From Cytophagales bacterium (GTDB lineage: Bacteria > Bacteroidota > Bacteroidia > Cytophagales > Cyclobacteriaceae), in the NCBI GenBank assembly GCA_017303795.1, contig JAFLBR010000001.1, forward strand, positions 1 through 64,000: a DNA stretch of 64,000 nt, written 5' to 3'. The position numbers and the translations under genes are program-made. Below are positions 18,270 to 25,645 of this stretch, piece after piece. Each line of letters opens with the position of its first letter. The stretch's first letter is position 1. Under the pieces are notes generated by a model. That model saw only the letters and a program-made list of their open reading frames with translations. It was not told where the DNA came from and searched no databases.

Positions 18270-18884
18270 TCAAGCATTTTTAAACTTCCGCGAAAGCGCT
18301 ACCGTTACAAGACCAAGTAATACGTACACAATCAATAAAAAGAAACTGTTGATCAATACTTTTGAATAGCCCAACGCAGTTACATCAATAAACGGGTAGG
18401 GGTACGTATTTACGATCAGTCCACGCAGTAAGGCATACACAAAATAAACAAACGGATAGATCAACCAAGTAATGGAGTACGAGTAAGCGAGTTTTGTTTT
18501 ATCCGCCAGCGTTAACCAATAGAGGCAATAGATAATCGGCACAGCATAATGCAATAAAACATCGGCTACATATTGCAACCCGGTTGGCGACCAGATATGG
18601 GCCAACAAAAAATGATAAGCTACCCCCACTACCAGGATATAAATAAAAGTGCCAGCCTGCATGGCTGGTCTTTTGAAAAAAGAAAATTTACCAACAAACA
18701 CAAGCGAAGCAAAACAAAGTGCAACCAGGATATTGCTCCAAATGGTCATGTAACTGAAAAATCGCCACACTTCACTTAAAACACTTTGATGATCGGCTAA
18801 TGCTTTGGTAACCATCAGATAGAATTGCAAGACGAGTGCGAAGGCGGCAGTCGCAAAGCCAATAAGTTGAACTGATTTTTTCAT
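18270..18884 (-). CDS. Pr6Pr family membrane protein
   Basis: The protein has 204 residues from ATG 18884; a longer frame from 18962 would run back through the hairpin at 18918-18945 and is rejected. It has about six transmembrane helices. The motif FFSYMTIWSNILVALCFAS, the HIWSPTG loop, LLHYAVPIIYCLYWL and YPYPFIDV are typical of the Pr6Pr (FAR-17a/AIG1-like) membrane family, whose eukaryotic relatives include lipid hydrolases with a conserved Thr and His. The bacterial function is unknown. It is convergent with the AddB-like gene and downstream of the yceI terminator. Confidence 0.75.
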   Translation of the reverse strand: MKKSVQLIGFATAAFALVLQFYLMVTKALADHQSVLSEVWRFFSYMTIWSNILVALCFASLVFVGKFSFFKRPAMQAGTFIYILVVGVAYHFLLAHIWSPTGLQYVADVLLHYAVPIIYCLYWLTLADKTKLAYSYSITWLIYPFVYFVYALLRGLIVNTYPYPFIDVTALGYSKVLINSFFLLIVYVLLGLVTVALSRKFKNA

Positions 18885-18917
18885 AATTGAAAATAGTAAT
18901 TCACTCCATAATAACAA

Positions 18918-18945
18918 AGCCCTGCCTTCTTTCGAAGACAGGGCT
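18918..18945 (-). terminator. Intrinsic terminator downstream of yceI
   Basis: AGCCCTGCCTTC pairs with GAAGACAGGGCT (12-bp stem, one mismatch, TTTC loop). On the minus strand the stem is followed by TTTGTTATT. It lies 29 bases beyond the yceI stop and before the start of the Pr6Pr gene, so the two minus-strand genes are probably separate transcripts. Confidence 0.75.
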
Positions 18946-18973
18946 ATCCCACAAAACTCCAACTTTAATTGGA

Positions 18974-19516
18974 TTAACCTTTTGCCAACTCTACGTTGAT
19001 ATGAATTTTTACATCATCACTTACTACTAAACCACCCGCCTCAGTTACTGCGCTCCAGTTTAAGCCATAATCTTTGCGATTAATCTTACCATTGATTTCA
19101 AAGCCGGCTTTAGTGTTGCCCCACGGGTCAACCATAATGCCACCAAACTCTGCATCAAATGCGACTGCTTTTGAAGTACCCCGAATGGTCAGATTGCCTT
19201 CTAGTTTATAAGTACTACCCGAAACTTTTTTTAAGGCACCAGCAAAATCTAAGGTTGGATATTGATCGGCTGCAAAAAAATCAGCTGACTTCAAATGACC
19301 ATCACGATCGGCCTGATTCGTATCGATGCTGTTTACGTCTAAGCTGAACGTAGTTTTTGCGCCATCAAAATCATCGCTGGTGCTTTCTACGTTGCCACTG
19401 AATTTCTTGAAGAAACCGGTAACGGTGCTGATCACCAGGTGCTTTACTTTAAATTGTACTTCGGTGTGTGTTGGGTCAATACCCCATTTTGTTGCTGTTA
19501 ATGTTGCAGTTGCCAT
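18974..19516 (-). CDS. YceI family lipid/isoprenoid-binding protein (cytoplasmic form)
   Basis: The protein has 180 residues covering the full YceI lipocalin-like domain: KWGIDPTHTEVQFKVKHLVI at the N-terminus, FSLDVNSIDTNQADRDGHLKS, FFAADQYPTLDF, GNLTIRGTSKAVAFDAEF, and INRKDYGLNWSAV at the C-terminus. YceI proteins bind polyprenoid-like ligands. Unlike E. coli YceI, there is no signal peptide, so this copy should stay in the cytoplasm. It has its own Bacteroidota-type promoter and terminator, and a Crp/Fnr-family gene lies just upstream on the same strand. Confidence 0.9.
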   Translation of the reverse strand: MATATLTATKWGIDPTHTEVQFKVKHLVISTVTGFFKKFSGNVESTSDDFDGAKTTFSLDVNSIDTNQADRDGHLKSADFFAADQYPTLDFAGALKKVSGSTYKLEGNLTIRGTSKAVAFDAEFGGIMVDPWGNTKAGFEINGKINRKDYGLNWSAVTEAGGLVVSDDVKIHINVELAKG

Positions 19517-19577
19517 AATTTTTTGTTTTTATTTTTCAGTTTTAGTTTAACCAACCTTCTTCGGCCGATTTGCTCTG

Positions 19578-19585
19578 CAAAGGTA
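19578..19585 (-). promoter_or_regulatory. Bacteroidota -7 box of the yceI promoter
   Basis: On the minus strand TACCTTTG (19585 to 19578) matches TAnnTTTG exactly. It is 62 bases before the yceI ATG, giving a leader of roughly 55 bases. No clear -33 TTG is seen at the usual distance, so the promoter may depend on an activator bound at the upstream direct repeats. Confidence 0.6.
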
Positions 19586-19606
19586 CATGACCCTGCAGCG
19601 CTGGCC

Positions 19607-19657
19607 CTTGAACCAGATTAAGAAGCGTGGTGAAGTGACTTGAACTAGGTTAAGAAA
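19607..19657 (-). promoter_or_regulatory. Direct repeats upstream of the yceI promoter (candidate regulator sites)
   Basis: CTTGAACCAGATTAAG (from 19607) and CTTGAACTAGGTTAAG (from 19640) are near-identical and spaced 33 bases start to start, about three helical turns. The first copy is about 22 bases upstream of the yceI -7 box. This placement suits binding by an activator, and the adjacent Crp/Fnr-family protein is the obvious candidate, though that is inference. Confidence 0.55.
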
Positions 19658-19668
19658 GCTGCTGGTTA

Positions 19669-19712
19669 GGGTTGACAACCTTTTCTTTAGCAGCAAATAA
19701 GGTTGTCAACCC
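19669..19712. repeat. Two copies of the palindrome GGTTGWCAACC forming a 14-bp inverted repeat
   Basis: GGGTTGACAACCTT and AAGGTTGTCAACCC are exact complements separated by about 16 bases (ends accurate to 1-2 bases). Each arm contains GGTTG-W-CAACC, itself a palindrome. The pair starts 3 bases after the Crp/Fnr gene stop. It could be that gene's terminator, although no T-run follows on the minus strand, or a double operator. Confidence 0.65.
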
Positions 19713-19714
19713 TT

Positions 19715-20299
19715 TTAAGCAGTTTTTTTCCTTCTGATCTTACTCAAAAACTCAGGCGTAATACCGAGGTAAGAAGCAATGTATTTAAGCGGAACAAATT
19801 GTTCTAAGTGCGGATACCGCTTTTGAAAGTTATGATAACGCGCTTCGGCTGTAACCGAAAAGGCTTCGATAATTCTTTTCTGATGGGTAACTAACGAGTT
19901 CTGAAACATGATGCGGAAGTACCGTTCAAAAATCGGGTAGCGATCCAGCAACTCTTCCATTCGCACTTTAGGCAATTGCAGAATTTCGCTGTCGGCTAAG
20001 GCTCGCGTGGTATATATTGAAGGTTGTTGTGTGGTTAAACTGTGCAGATCGCCCGTCCACCAACCAGCCGTGGCAAACTGAATTACCTGATCGTTACCTT
20101 CCTTATCGGTATAGTACGTCATCAGGCAACCGGAAGTAACATGAATAAAATTATAGGTTACTTCACCGGTCTTTTCAATAAACTCGCCTTGCTTCAGTTT
20201 AGCCGGATTAAGCAATGAAATAAAAAACCGTTCCTCTTCGGGCGTGGGCTTAATATTTTTACGAATGTGAAACAGGATTTCCTGACTGTGCGCTTCCAT
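19715..20299 (-). CDS. Crp/Fnr family transcriptional regulator
   Basis: The protein has 194 residues from ATG 20299; a TTG four codons earlier is an alternative. An N-terminal cyclic-nucleotide-binding-like domain (LKQGEFIEKTGEVTYNFIHV, GCLMTYYTDKEGNDQVIQF, WWTGDLHSL) is followed by the dimer helix (RIMFQNSLVTHQKRIIEAF) and a short winged helix (LKYIASYLGITPEFLSKIRR). The cAMP-pocket residues of E. coli Crp are not conserved, as is usual for this Bacteroidota group, so the ligand is unknown. It lies upstream of yceI on the same strand, with repeats in between that suggest it regulates itself or yceI. Confidence 0.85.
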   Translation of the reverse strand: MEAHSQEILFHIRKNIKPTPEEERFFISLLNPAKLKQGEFIEKTGEVTYNFIHVTSGCLMTYYTDKEGNDQVIQFATAGWWTGDLHSLTTQQPSIYTTRALADSEILQLPKVRMEELLDRYPIFERYFRIMFQNSLVTHQKRIIEAFSVTAEARYHNFQKRYPHLEQFVPLKYIASYLGITPEFLSKIRRKKTA

Positions 20300-20333
20300 C
20301 TTCAGTGTCAAAGATCAAAAAAAAATTGATACA

Positions 20334-20390
20334 CCTCACCCCGCCTCGTTCCTCGGAACCCCTTTCCCGGGGGAGAGGGAAGGGGTGAGG
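20334..20390. repeat. GC-rich inverted repeat (CCTCACCCC ... GGGGTGAGG), REP-like
   Basis: CCTCACCCC at 20334-20342 and GGGGTGAGG at 20382-20390 are exact complements. Inside them CCCTTTCCC and GGGAAGGGG also pair. It sits between the divergently transcribed Crp/Fnr and cysteine-cluster genes. Sequences of this type are widespread intergenic repeats; no function is claimed. Confidence 0.6.
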
Positions 20391-20446
20391 GATTAATTCG
20401 CTTGCTCAATCAACATTAAGAACTCCCCAAATCTCAATAATGCTCC

Positions 20447-20454
20447 TAACTTTG
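20447..20454 (+). promoter_or_regulatory. Bacteroidota -7 box (TAACTTTG) directly at the start of the cysteine-cluster gene
   Basis: TAACTTTG matches TAnnTTTG and ends only 4 bases before the ATG at 20459. Transcription would begin at or inside the start codon, so the mRNA should be leaderless or nearly so. Confidence 0.5.
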
Positions 20455-20458
20455 AAAC

Positions 20459-20944
20459 ATGGATTTAAACCGCTTCCGCGAGAAATCAAAAAATAAATCG
20501 GCCGAGAACCGGAAGTTTCTGCAATCGCTAAAGAAGAAAGATGCACGAGTGGTGGATGATGCCTTTCATGATTTACATACGGAAGTTTTTGAAGAAACAG
20601 ATTGCCTGCAATGCGCCAACTGCTGTAAAACAACCAGTCCGATTTTTTATCAGACCGATATTGAGCGTGTTGCCAAAGCGTTGCGTATAAAGCCGGGCGA
20701 TTTTATTGAAACGTATTTGCGTATTGATGAGGATAAAGATTATGTGTTGAAATCATCGCCTTGTCCGTTTCTGGATGCCGATAATTATTGCAAGGTGTAT
20801 GAAAGCCGACCGAAAGCCTGTCGCGAGTATCCGCACACCGATCGCAAAAAGATGATTCAGATAACCGAACTTACTTTTAAAAATACATTGGTGTGCCCGG
20901 CTGTGTTGGAAATAGTTGAACGATTAAAGAAAATTGAGTTATGA
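20459..20944 (+). CDS. YkgJ family cysteine cluster protein
   Basis: The protein has 161 residues. A basic N-terminus (NRFREKSKNKSAENRKFLQS) is followed by the diagnostic cluster CLQCANCCKTTSP near residue 46 and a second set, SPCPFLDADNYCKVYESRPK then ACREYPH. These cysteines are expected to bind metal, zinc or an iron-sulphur cluster; the function of the family is not established. It overlaps the next gene by 4 bases (ATGA), so the pair is co-translated. Confidence 0.85.
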   Translation: MDLNRFREKSKNKSAENRKFLQSLKKKDARVVDDAFHDLHTEVFEETDCLQCANCCKTTSPIFYQTDIERVAKALRIKPGDFIETYLRIDEDKDYVLKSSPCPFLDADNYCKVYESRPKACREYPHTDRKKMIQITELTFKNTLVCPAVLEIVERLKKIEL

Positions 20945-22062
20945 GGAATTTAGTATTTCTGTTTGTGTTGTTAACTTTTTCCGCACAAGCGCAAAAGCGT
21001 GCCCGCGATTATGGAATTAAAATCGGAGTATTAACAACCGGAAAGCTTAATGCCATTACCGATGTAGCCGGAGTAAAAGTCGGTCATAAAACTTTAATAG
21101 AAGGCACTAACGTCCGCACGGGTGTTACCGTTATTCTACCGCACGAAGGCAACCTCTTTCAGGATAAAGTACCGGCTGCTGTTTTTGTAGGCAATGGGTT
21201 TGGTAAACTTGCCGGCACAACACAAATTATAGAGTTAGGTAATCTCGAAACACCCATTGTACTCACCAATACATTGAGTGTAGCTGCTGGTATAGAAGGT
21301 GTTGTTCAATACATGCTTGCGCTGAAAGGAAATGAACAGGCGCAATCGGTAAATGCGGTAGTAGGCGAGACCAACGATGGGTATCTGAATGACATTCGAG
21401 GCATGCACGTTAAAGCGCAGCATGTAAAAGATGCAATCGCGCAAGCACAAAGTGGCGCTGTTGCCGAAGGTAATGTAGGTGCCGGTACGGGTACAATTTG
21501 TTTTGGTTTTAAAGGCGGCATCGGAACGGCCTCGCGTGTGCTGCCACAAAAGGCAGGTGGTTATACCGTAGGTGTGTTGGTGCAAACTAATTTTGGTGGC
21601 GTGTTACAAATAGATGGTGTGCCTGTTGGCGAAGCAATGAAAAAATATTTTATGAGTGATTTGTTACAAGATGGGGCCGATGGTTCGTGTATGATGGTAG
21701 TAGCTACCGATGCGCCATTGGATGCCCGCAACTTAGAACGTCTGGCCAAACGTGCATTTATGGGGCTGGCAAAAACCGGTGGCATTGCCTCCAATGGTAG
21801 TGGCGATTATGTAATTGCATTTTCCACACATACGGCTGTGCGTGTAAAACATAATCCGGACGACCGGACTTATGCCACCACACAATTGATAAACGATGCT
21901 ACATCGCCTTTGTTTATGGCAGCTATCGAAGCAACCGAAGAGGCCATTATTAATTCGTTGTTTACTGCCGAAACCATGATTGGCAAAGACGGCCGCGCCA
22001 TACAAGCGCTTCCACGCGATGAGGTAATTAAAATTATGAAACAATATAATAGTATTAGGTAA
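20941..22062 (+). CDS. P1 family peptidase (DmpA/BapA-type aminopeptidase), secreted
   Basis: The protein has 373 residues with a signal peptide (LLTFSAQAQ, cut near residue 18). The family core is visible: NAITDVAGVKVGHKTL near the N-terminus, RTGVTVILP, FVGNGFGKLAGTTQI, VVGETNDGYLND, and the autoprocessing site region GGIASNGSGDYVIAFST, where the Ser after Gly becomes the N-terminal nucleophile of the small subunit. Such enzymes are N-terminal nucleophile aminopeptidases active on D-amino-acid or beta-amino-acid peptides. It starts inside the stop of the YkgJ-like gene. Confidence 0.88.
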   Translation: MRNLVFLFVLLTFSAQAQKRARDYGIKIGVLTTGKLNAITDVAGVKVGHKTLIEGTNVRTGVTVILPHEGNLFQDKVPAAVFVGNGFGKLAGTTQIIELGNLETPIVLTNTLSVAAGIEGVVQYMLALKGNEQAQSVNAVVGETNDGYLNDIRGMHVKAQHVKDAIAQAQSGAVAEGNVGAGTGTICFGFKGGIGTASRVLPQKAGGYTVGVLVQTNFGGVLQIDGVPVGEAMKKYFMSDLLQDGADGSCMMVVATDAPLDARNLERLAKRAFMGLAKTGGIASNGSGDYVIAFSTHTAVRVKHNPDDRTYATTQLINDATSPLFMAAIEATEEAIINSLFTAETMIGKDGRAIQALPRDEVIKIMKQYNSIR

Positions 22063-22146
22063 TCCTTGCCTATGGCTTTATGACCACTATAATTTTTCCA
22101 TTTACTTTGCGGACTTAGCGCCTTTGCCTGAAAATTAAATTCCACT

Positions 22147-22959
22147 ATGTACTCCTTCTTCAACAATCAATTTCTACCAGCCGAAAAAGCGTTTGTACAT
22201 GTAAGCGATCTGGCTGTGCAACGCGGTTACGGCATCTTCGATTTTTTCAAAGCTGTGAATGGTAAAATTCCTTTTCTGGAGGATTACTTCAATCGCTTTT
22301 ATCGCTCGGCTGAATTTATGCAGTTACCGGTTTCGCTTTCGCGGGAAGAATTAAAAAATGTAGTGTACGAGTTGTTGCAAAAAAATGGTGTAGCCGATGC
22401 CGGTATTAAAATGGTTCTTACCGGTGGTTATTCACCCGATGGTTATGAAATCGCTACGCCAAACCTCATCATTACCCAACATGCGTTAACCATGCCTTCA
22501 TCAAAAATGCTGGAACAAGGTGTAAAGATTATTACGCATGAGTTTAGAAGAGAAATGCCGTTGGTAAAATCCATTAATTATACTACCGGAGTTTGGCTGC
22601 AACGCAACGTAAAAGCAGCTAATGCCTACGATGTGCTCTATCACTTAAATGGCGAGGTAAGTGAGTTTCCACGGTGTAATTTATTTGTAGTAAACGCCAA
22701 TGGCGAAGTAGTTACTCCGGCTATTCATGTGCTGGAAGGCATTACCCGTAAAAACATTCTTTCCCTTTCGGGGATGGAAGTAAAAGCAACCACTGTTACA
22801 TTAACCGATGTGTTGCAGGCCAGCGAAGTATTTTTAACCAGCACGACCAAGCGTGTAGTTCCAATTGTGCAGGTGGACGATGCTGTTATTGGAAATGGTA
22901 AGCCCGGCCCTGTGGTGCAACGGATTTTAAGTGAGCTGGTGAAGAAGGAAAATGCCTGA
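22147..22959 (+). CDS. PLP-dependent class IV aminotransferase
   Basis: The protein has 270 residues. The fold type IV markers are DLAVQRGYGIFDFFKAV near residue 21, PLVKSINYTTGVWLQRNVKA with the PLP lysine at about 141, EVSEFPRCNLFVV with the conserved Glu, and VLEGITRKNIL. It belongs to the D-alanine aminotransferase / branched-chain aminotransferase / aminodeoxychorismate lyase group, and the substrate cannot be decided from sequence alone. It follows the P1 peptidase after an 84-base gap on the same strand and is probably a separate transcript. Confidence 0.85.
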   Translation: MYSFFNNQFLPAEKAFVHVSDLAVQRGYGIFDFFKAVNGKIPFLEDYFNRFYRSAEFMQLPVSLSREELKNVVYELLQKNGVADAGIKMVLTGGYSPDGYEIATPNLIITQHALTMPSSKMLEQGVKIITHEFRREMPLVKSINYTTGVWLQRNVKAANAYDVLYHLNGEVSEFPRCNLFVVNANGEVVTPAIHVLEGITRKNILSLSGMEVKATTVTLTDVLQASEVFLTSTTKRVVPIVQVDDAVIGNGKPGPVVQRILSELVKKENA

Positions 22960-23048
22960 GCTTTAGCAAAGCGAAAGGATACTGAATTTTGTTTGAAATT
23001 GAGCTAATTTGGATGTTTTTATATTTATAGATAATAAATATCATTTTG

Positions 23049-23085
23049 TAAATTTGTTGCCAGATAATTCTATATGGTATGGCAA
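23049..23085 (+). promoter_or_regulatory. Promoter and possible operator of the toxin-antitoxin operon
   Basis: TAAATTTG at 23049-23056 matches the TAnnTTTG -7 box. Directly downstream, TTGCCA (23057-23062) and TGGCAA (23080-23085) form an inverted repeat that spans the expected transcription start and the antitoxin ATG. This would suit binding by the ribbon-helix-helix antitoxin for autoregulation, but that is inference. Confidence 0.45.
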
Positions 23086-23312
23086 CCTTCACCAGTTCAC
23101 TTCCTGATAACCTGTTGCAACTTCTTGCAGAGAAGGCCGATGCACTTTCGGTTCCAAAAAATAAGTTGATTGAGAATGCGTTGCGCTTATATCTCGAACA
23201 TCTTGAAAAGGCAGAGTATATTAAATCGTATAAGCGAGCTGCTGCCGATAAGGATGTAATGCTGATAGCTGAAGAAGGAATGGCCGAGTACCTCCGCCAG
23301 ATCAAAGAATGA
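23079..23312 (+). CDS. Ribbon-helix-helix antitoxin of a MazF-type pair
   Basis: The protein has 77 residues. The N-terminus reads as a ribbon-helix-helix: FTSSLPDNLLQLLAEKADAL, then SVPKNKLIENALRLYLEHLE. The C-terminal half (AAADKDVMLIAEEGMAEYLR) would wrap the toxin. It overlaps the downstream toxin start by ATGA, the usual arrangement. The expected role is neutralising the toxin and repressing the operon. Confidence 0.82.
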   Translation: MATFTSSLPDNLLQLLAEKADALSVPKNKLIENALRLYLEHLEKAEYIKSYKRAAADKDVMLIAEEGMAEYLRQIKE

Positions 23313-23641
23313 AACAAGGTGAAATCTGGAATGCCGATTTGAATCCGGTGCGTGGTAGTGAACAAGCTGGGTTTAGGCCGGTTGTTATTATCAGCGGTAA
23401 TCTACTCAACGAATTTCTGAATTTAGTAATTGTGGTGCCGCTTACCTCGTTGGTAAAAAATTACAAAGGCAACCCGGTACTATCGCCAACTAAAACAAAC
23501 GGACTTACCAAAGAATCGGAGATGTTGATGTTCCATGTGCGTTCGGTTTCCAAAAGCAGACTGGTGGAAAAAGTGGGTAGTATAAATACTGTTCAATTGG
23601 AGCAAGCTGTGAAGACCCTGAATGATATTATCCGGTATTAA
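23309..23641 (+). CDS. PemK/MazF-type toxin (endoribonuclease)
   Basis: The protein has 110 residues. MKQGEIWNADLNPVRGSEQ and RPVVIISGNLLN form the typical MazF N-terminus. The VVPLTSLVKNYKGNPVL strand and the HVRSVSKSRLVEKVGSI segment carry the conserved Arg/Ser active-site region. Such toxins cleave mRNA in the cytoplasm. It is co-translated with the antitoxin, with no other genes in the unit. The length is normal and no truncation is seen. Confidence 0.88.
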   Translation: MKQGEIWNADLNPVRGSEQAGFRPVVIISGNLLNEFLNLVIVVPLTSLVKNYKGNPVLSPTKTNGLTKESEMLMFHVRSVSKSRLVEKVGSINTVQLEQAVKTLNDIIRY

Positions 23642-23647
23642 ACTTTG

Positions 23648-24205
23648 CTAATAATCATACCGGATCAACCCATCATAACCCAATAAATTGATCCAGATAA
23701 AATTTGCGGTCTTTACTTGTGCAGGTTCAAGATCTAATACTTTTCTTTCCTGGAGCACGGCCTTGCGATTATCAAATGGTGAATGGAGTATTGCATCTAC
23801 TATATACTCACCTTTTGAATTTTGATAAGGCTTGCCATTGCTTAACAATACGGTTAGTTCGCGGTTAGATGCACCACCGCCATACGTGTGTGTAACCACC
23901 AGCTTGTTCTCCATAACGGAAAGATTGCTGAGGCATTTGCAATTGCGGATGTAAACCAGTTTGCCACCAAAGGTGCTTTCGTAGGTAATATTTTTATTGC
24001 CGGGAAGAAGGTCATCGCTAATCGTAGCCCGATCATAAACCACCAGTGTTGCCTGTTGATTAAATTTCTCTTCATCAATTTCCCAAGCTCCAACAAAGCC
24101 TTCAATTTTGGCGGCATTGCTTTCAGCAAGTTGTTGTTGCAGCGGTACGCAGCCAATACAAAGTAGGAGCAGCAGGAATAGGAGATAGTGGTATCTGGTG
24201 TTCAT
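23648..24205 (-). CDS. Hypothetical lipoprotein
   Basis: The protein has 185 residues. A lipoprotein signal peptide is clear: hydrophobic LLFLLLLLCIGC with the lipobox Cys at about residue 19. The mature part (VGAWEIDEEKFNQQATLVVY, KLVYIRNCKCLSNLSV, FIWINLLGYDGLIRYDY) is beta-rich, and I do not recognise a family. It starts 2 bases after the stop of the upstream minus-strand membrane protein gene, so the two form a pair. It is convergent with the MazF-type toxin gene. Confidence 0.6.
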   Translation of the reverse strand: MNTRYHYLLFLLLLLCIGCVPLQQQLAESNAAKIEGFVGAWEIDEEKFNQQATLVVYDRATISDDLLPGNKNITYESTFGGKLVYIRNCKCLSNLSVMENKLVVTHTYGGGASNRELTVLLSNGKPYQNSKGEYIVDAILHSPFDNRKAVLQERKVLDLEPAQVKTANFIWINLLGYDGLIRYDY

Positions 24206-24207
24206 TT

Positions 24208-24696
24208 CTAATCTGTCGCAGCAAGATTAATAGTTGAGTTAATCCGCTTAAAGGATTGTGTTAGCATAAAGTAATAGGCAACACCTAAACCGAAAGTCAT
24301 TGCCAAGTCAAACAAATTGTTCAGGCTTGATACGGTAACGAGTTTTGTGTTTTCCAGAATTTTAATAATGGTTAATCCCACAAGAGCACCCGGTACTGCA
24401 AAAACAATAAGTCTGATCATGATGACAGTAGTAAGGGCCATAAATCTTTTTACATAATCTCGGTTATCGCCCTTTGTGTTGATGTCATAGGTGGTTTTAA
24501 GCGTTAACACGGTAAGTACAACATCAAGAGTAAGTTCTATCCAATTGGATAATTGCAATGGAGTCTTTTGACCATTCACATAAGAGAAAATAGTTGAAAT
24601 TAACAGCAGTACGAACAAGTAGGTAAACGTCTCCTTTTCTGAAACAGCATCAGTTTTAAGATTTTTCTCTAATTGTTTAATATCAAACCAGATCAT
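24208..24696 (-). CDS. Hypothetical four-helix membrane protein
   Basis: The protein has 162 residues. After an amphipathic N-terminus (FDIKQLEKNLKTDAVSEKET) there are four hydrophobic stretches: FTYLFVLLLISTIFSYV, IELTLDVVLTVLTLKTTYDI, FMALTTVIMIRLIVFAVPGA and LFDLAMTFGLGVAYYFMLTQ. No motif identifies a function. It is followed after 2 bases by the lipoprotein gene, so the products may act together at the envelope. Confidence 0.6.
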   Translation of the reverse strand: MIWFDIKQLEKNLKTDAVSEKETFTYLFVLLLISTIFSYVNGQKTPLQLSNWIELTLDVVLTVLTLKTTYDINTKGDNRDYVKRFMALTTVIMIRLIVFAVPGALVGLTIIKILENTKLVTVSSLNNLFDLAMTFGLGVAYYFMLTQSFKRINSTINLAATD

Positions 24697-24760
24697 ACGA
24701 TAAGTAATTAAAAAGCATTAGAGGGTTAAACGTTTAGTCAACCAATCCCAGAACTAAATT

Positions 24761-25498
24761 TCAAGTAGCTTTTAATACGGAGTTTGCCTTCTCCAAATCT
24801 TCGGGTGTATCAATGCCCAGCGTCTCTATTTGCGTTTCGGCTGTTTTAATTTTAAAACCATTTTCTAACCAGCGTAGTTGCTCCAACGATTCAGCCTTCT
24901 CTAAGGCAGAAACAGCTAGTTGCGTAATCTTCTTCAAAACATCAGTGCGATATGCATACATACCAATGTGTTTGAAGTAGGTGTGTTGGGTTGTCCAGTC
25001 GGTGCTTGAGCCGCGCAAGAATGGAACAGGCGAGCGACTAAAGTATAGTGCTTCAGCATTTTTATTGAGTACAGCCTTAACTACATTGGGATTATGTAGT
25101 TGTTCGTGATCTGTAATTTTTTTTACAAGGGTGGCTAATTCCGTTTGGCCATCTAACAGTGAGGCGAGTAGGTCTATTTGCTCTGGTGCAATAAAGGGTT
25201 CGTCACCTTGTATGTTAATCACATAATCATACTGTTCAGTTTGCTTTGTTAATACCTCGTGACAGCGGTCGGTACCACTTACATGCGAATCGGCAGTCAT
25301 GCATGCCTGACCAAAAGATTGTACATGGTCAAAAATTTCGATGTTATCGGTGGCCACTAACACTTGGTGAAACACGTTACTTTTTTGTGTCTGTGCATAT
25401 ACCCGCTGAATCATAGATATGCCACCAATATGAGCAAGCGGTTTGCCTGGGAAACGAGTGGAAGCGTAGCGCGCAGGTATAATTCCGAGGACTTTCAT
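24761..25498 (-). CDS. kdsB: 3-deoxy-manno-octulosonate cytidylyltransferase
   Basis: The protein has 245 residues from ATG 25498, placed directly before the diagnostic LGIIPARYASTRFPGKPL. Further motifs are QVLVATDN, MTADSHVSGTDRCHEV and VINIQGDEPFI. The enzyme activates KDO with CTP to CMP-KDO for lipopolysaccharide inner-core synthesis in the cytoplasm, so the organism makes KDO-containing LPS. A longer frame up to 25561 exists but adds an unrelated basic leader. Flanking genes are not part of the pathway. Confidence 0.93.
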   Translation of the reverse strand: MKVLGIIPARYASTRFPGKPLAHIGGISMIQRVYAQTQKSNVFHQVLVATDNIEIFDHVQSFGQACMTADSHVSGTDRCHEVLTKQTEQYDYVINIQGDEPFIAPEQIDLLASLLDGQTELATLVKKITDHEQLHNPNVVKAVLNKNAEALYFSRSPVPFLRGSSTDWTTQHTYFKHIGMYAYRTDVLKKITQLAVSALEKAESLEQLRWLENGFKIKTAETQIETLGIDTPEDLEKANSVLKAT

Positions 25499-25645
25499 TT
25501 TTATTTTACTCTTCAATTTTAGGTACCTGGTTGGTACTTTTTTAATTTTTATGTCGGCCACCGCACTTAAGATAAATTCTTAGAATGAATCAAGATCAAA
25601 CTCTCTCTCACTACTCCTCCTCCGGAGTGGGGCCGGGGGCGAGGT

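Noticed and set aside
25600-25645. GC-rich stretch after nfeD as a terminator
   Set aside because: The CTCC/GGAG symmetry is short and no T-run follows on the minus strand.
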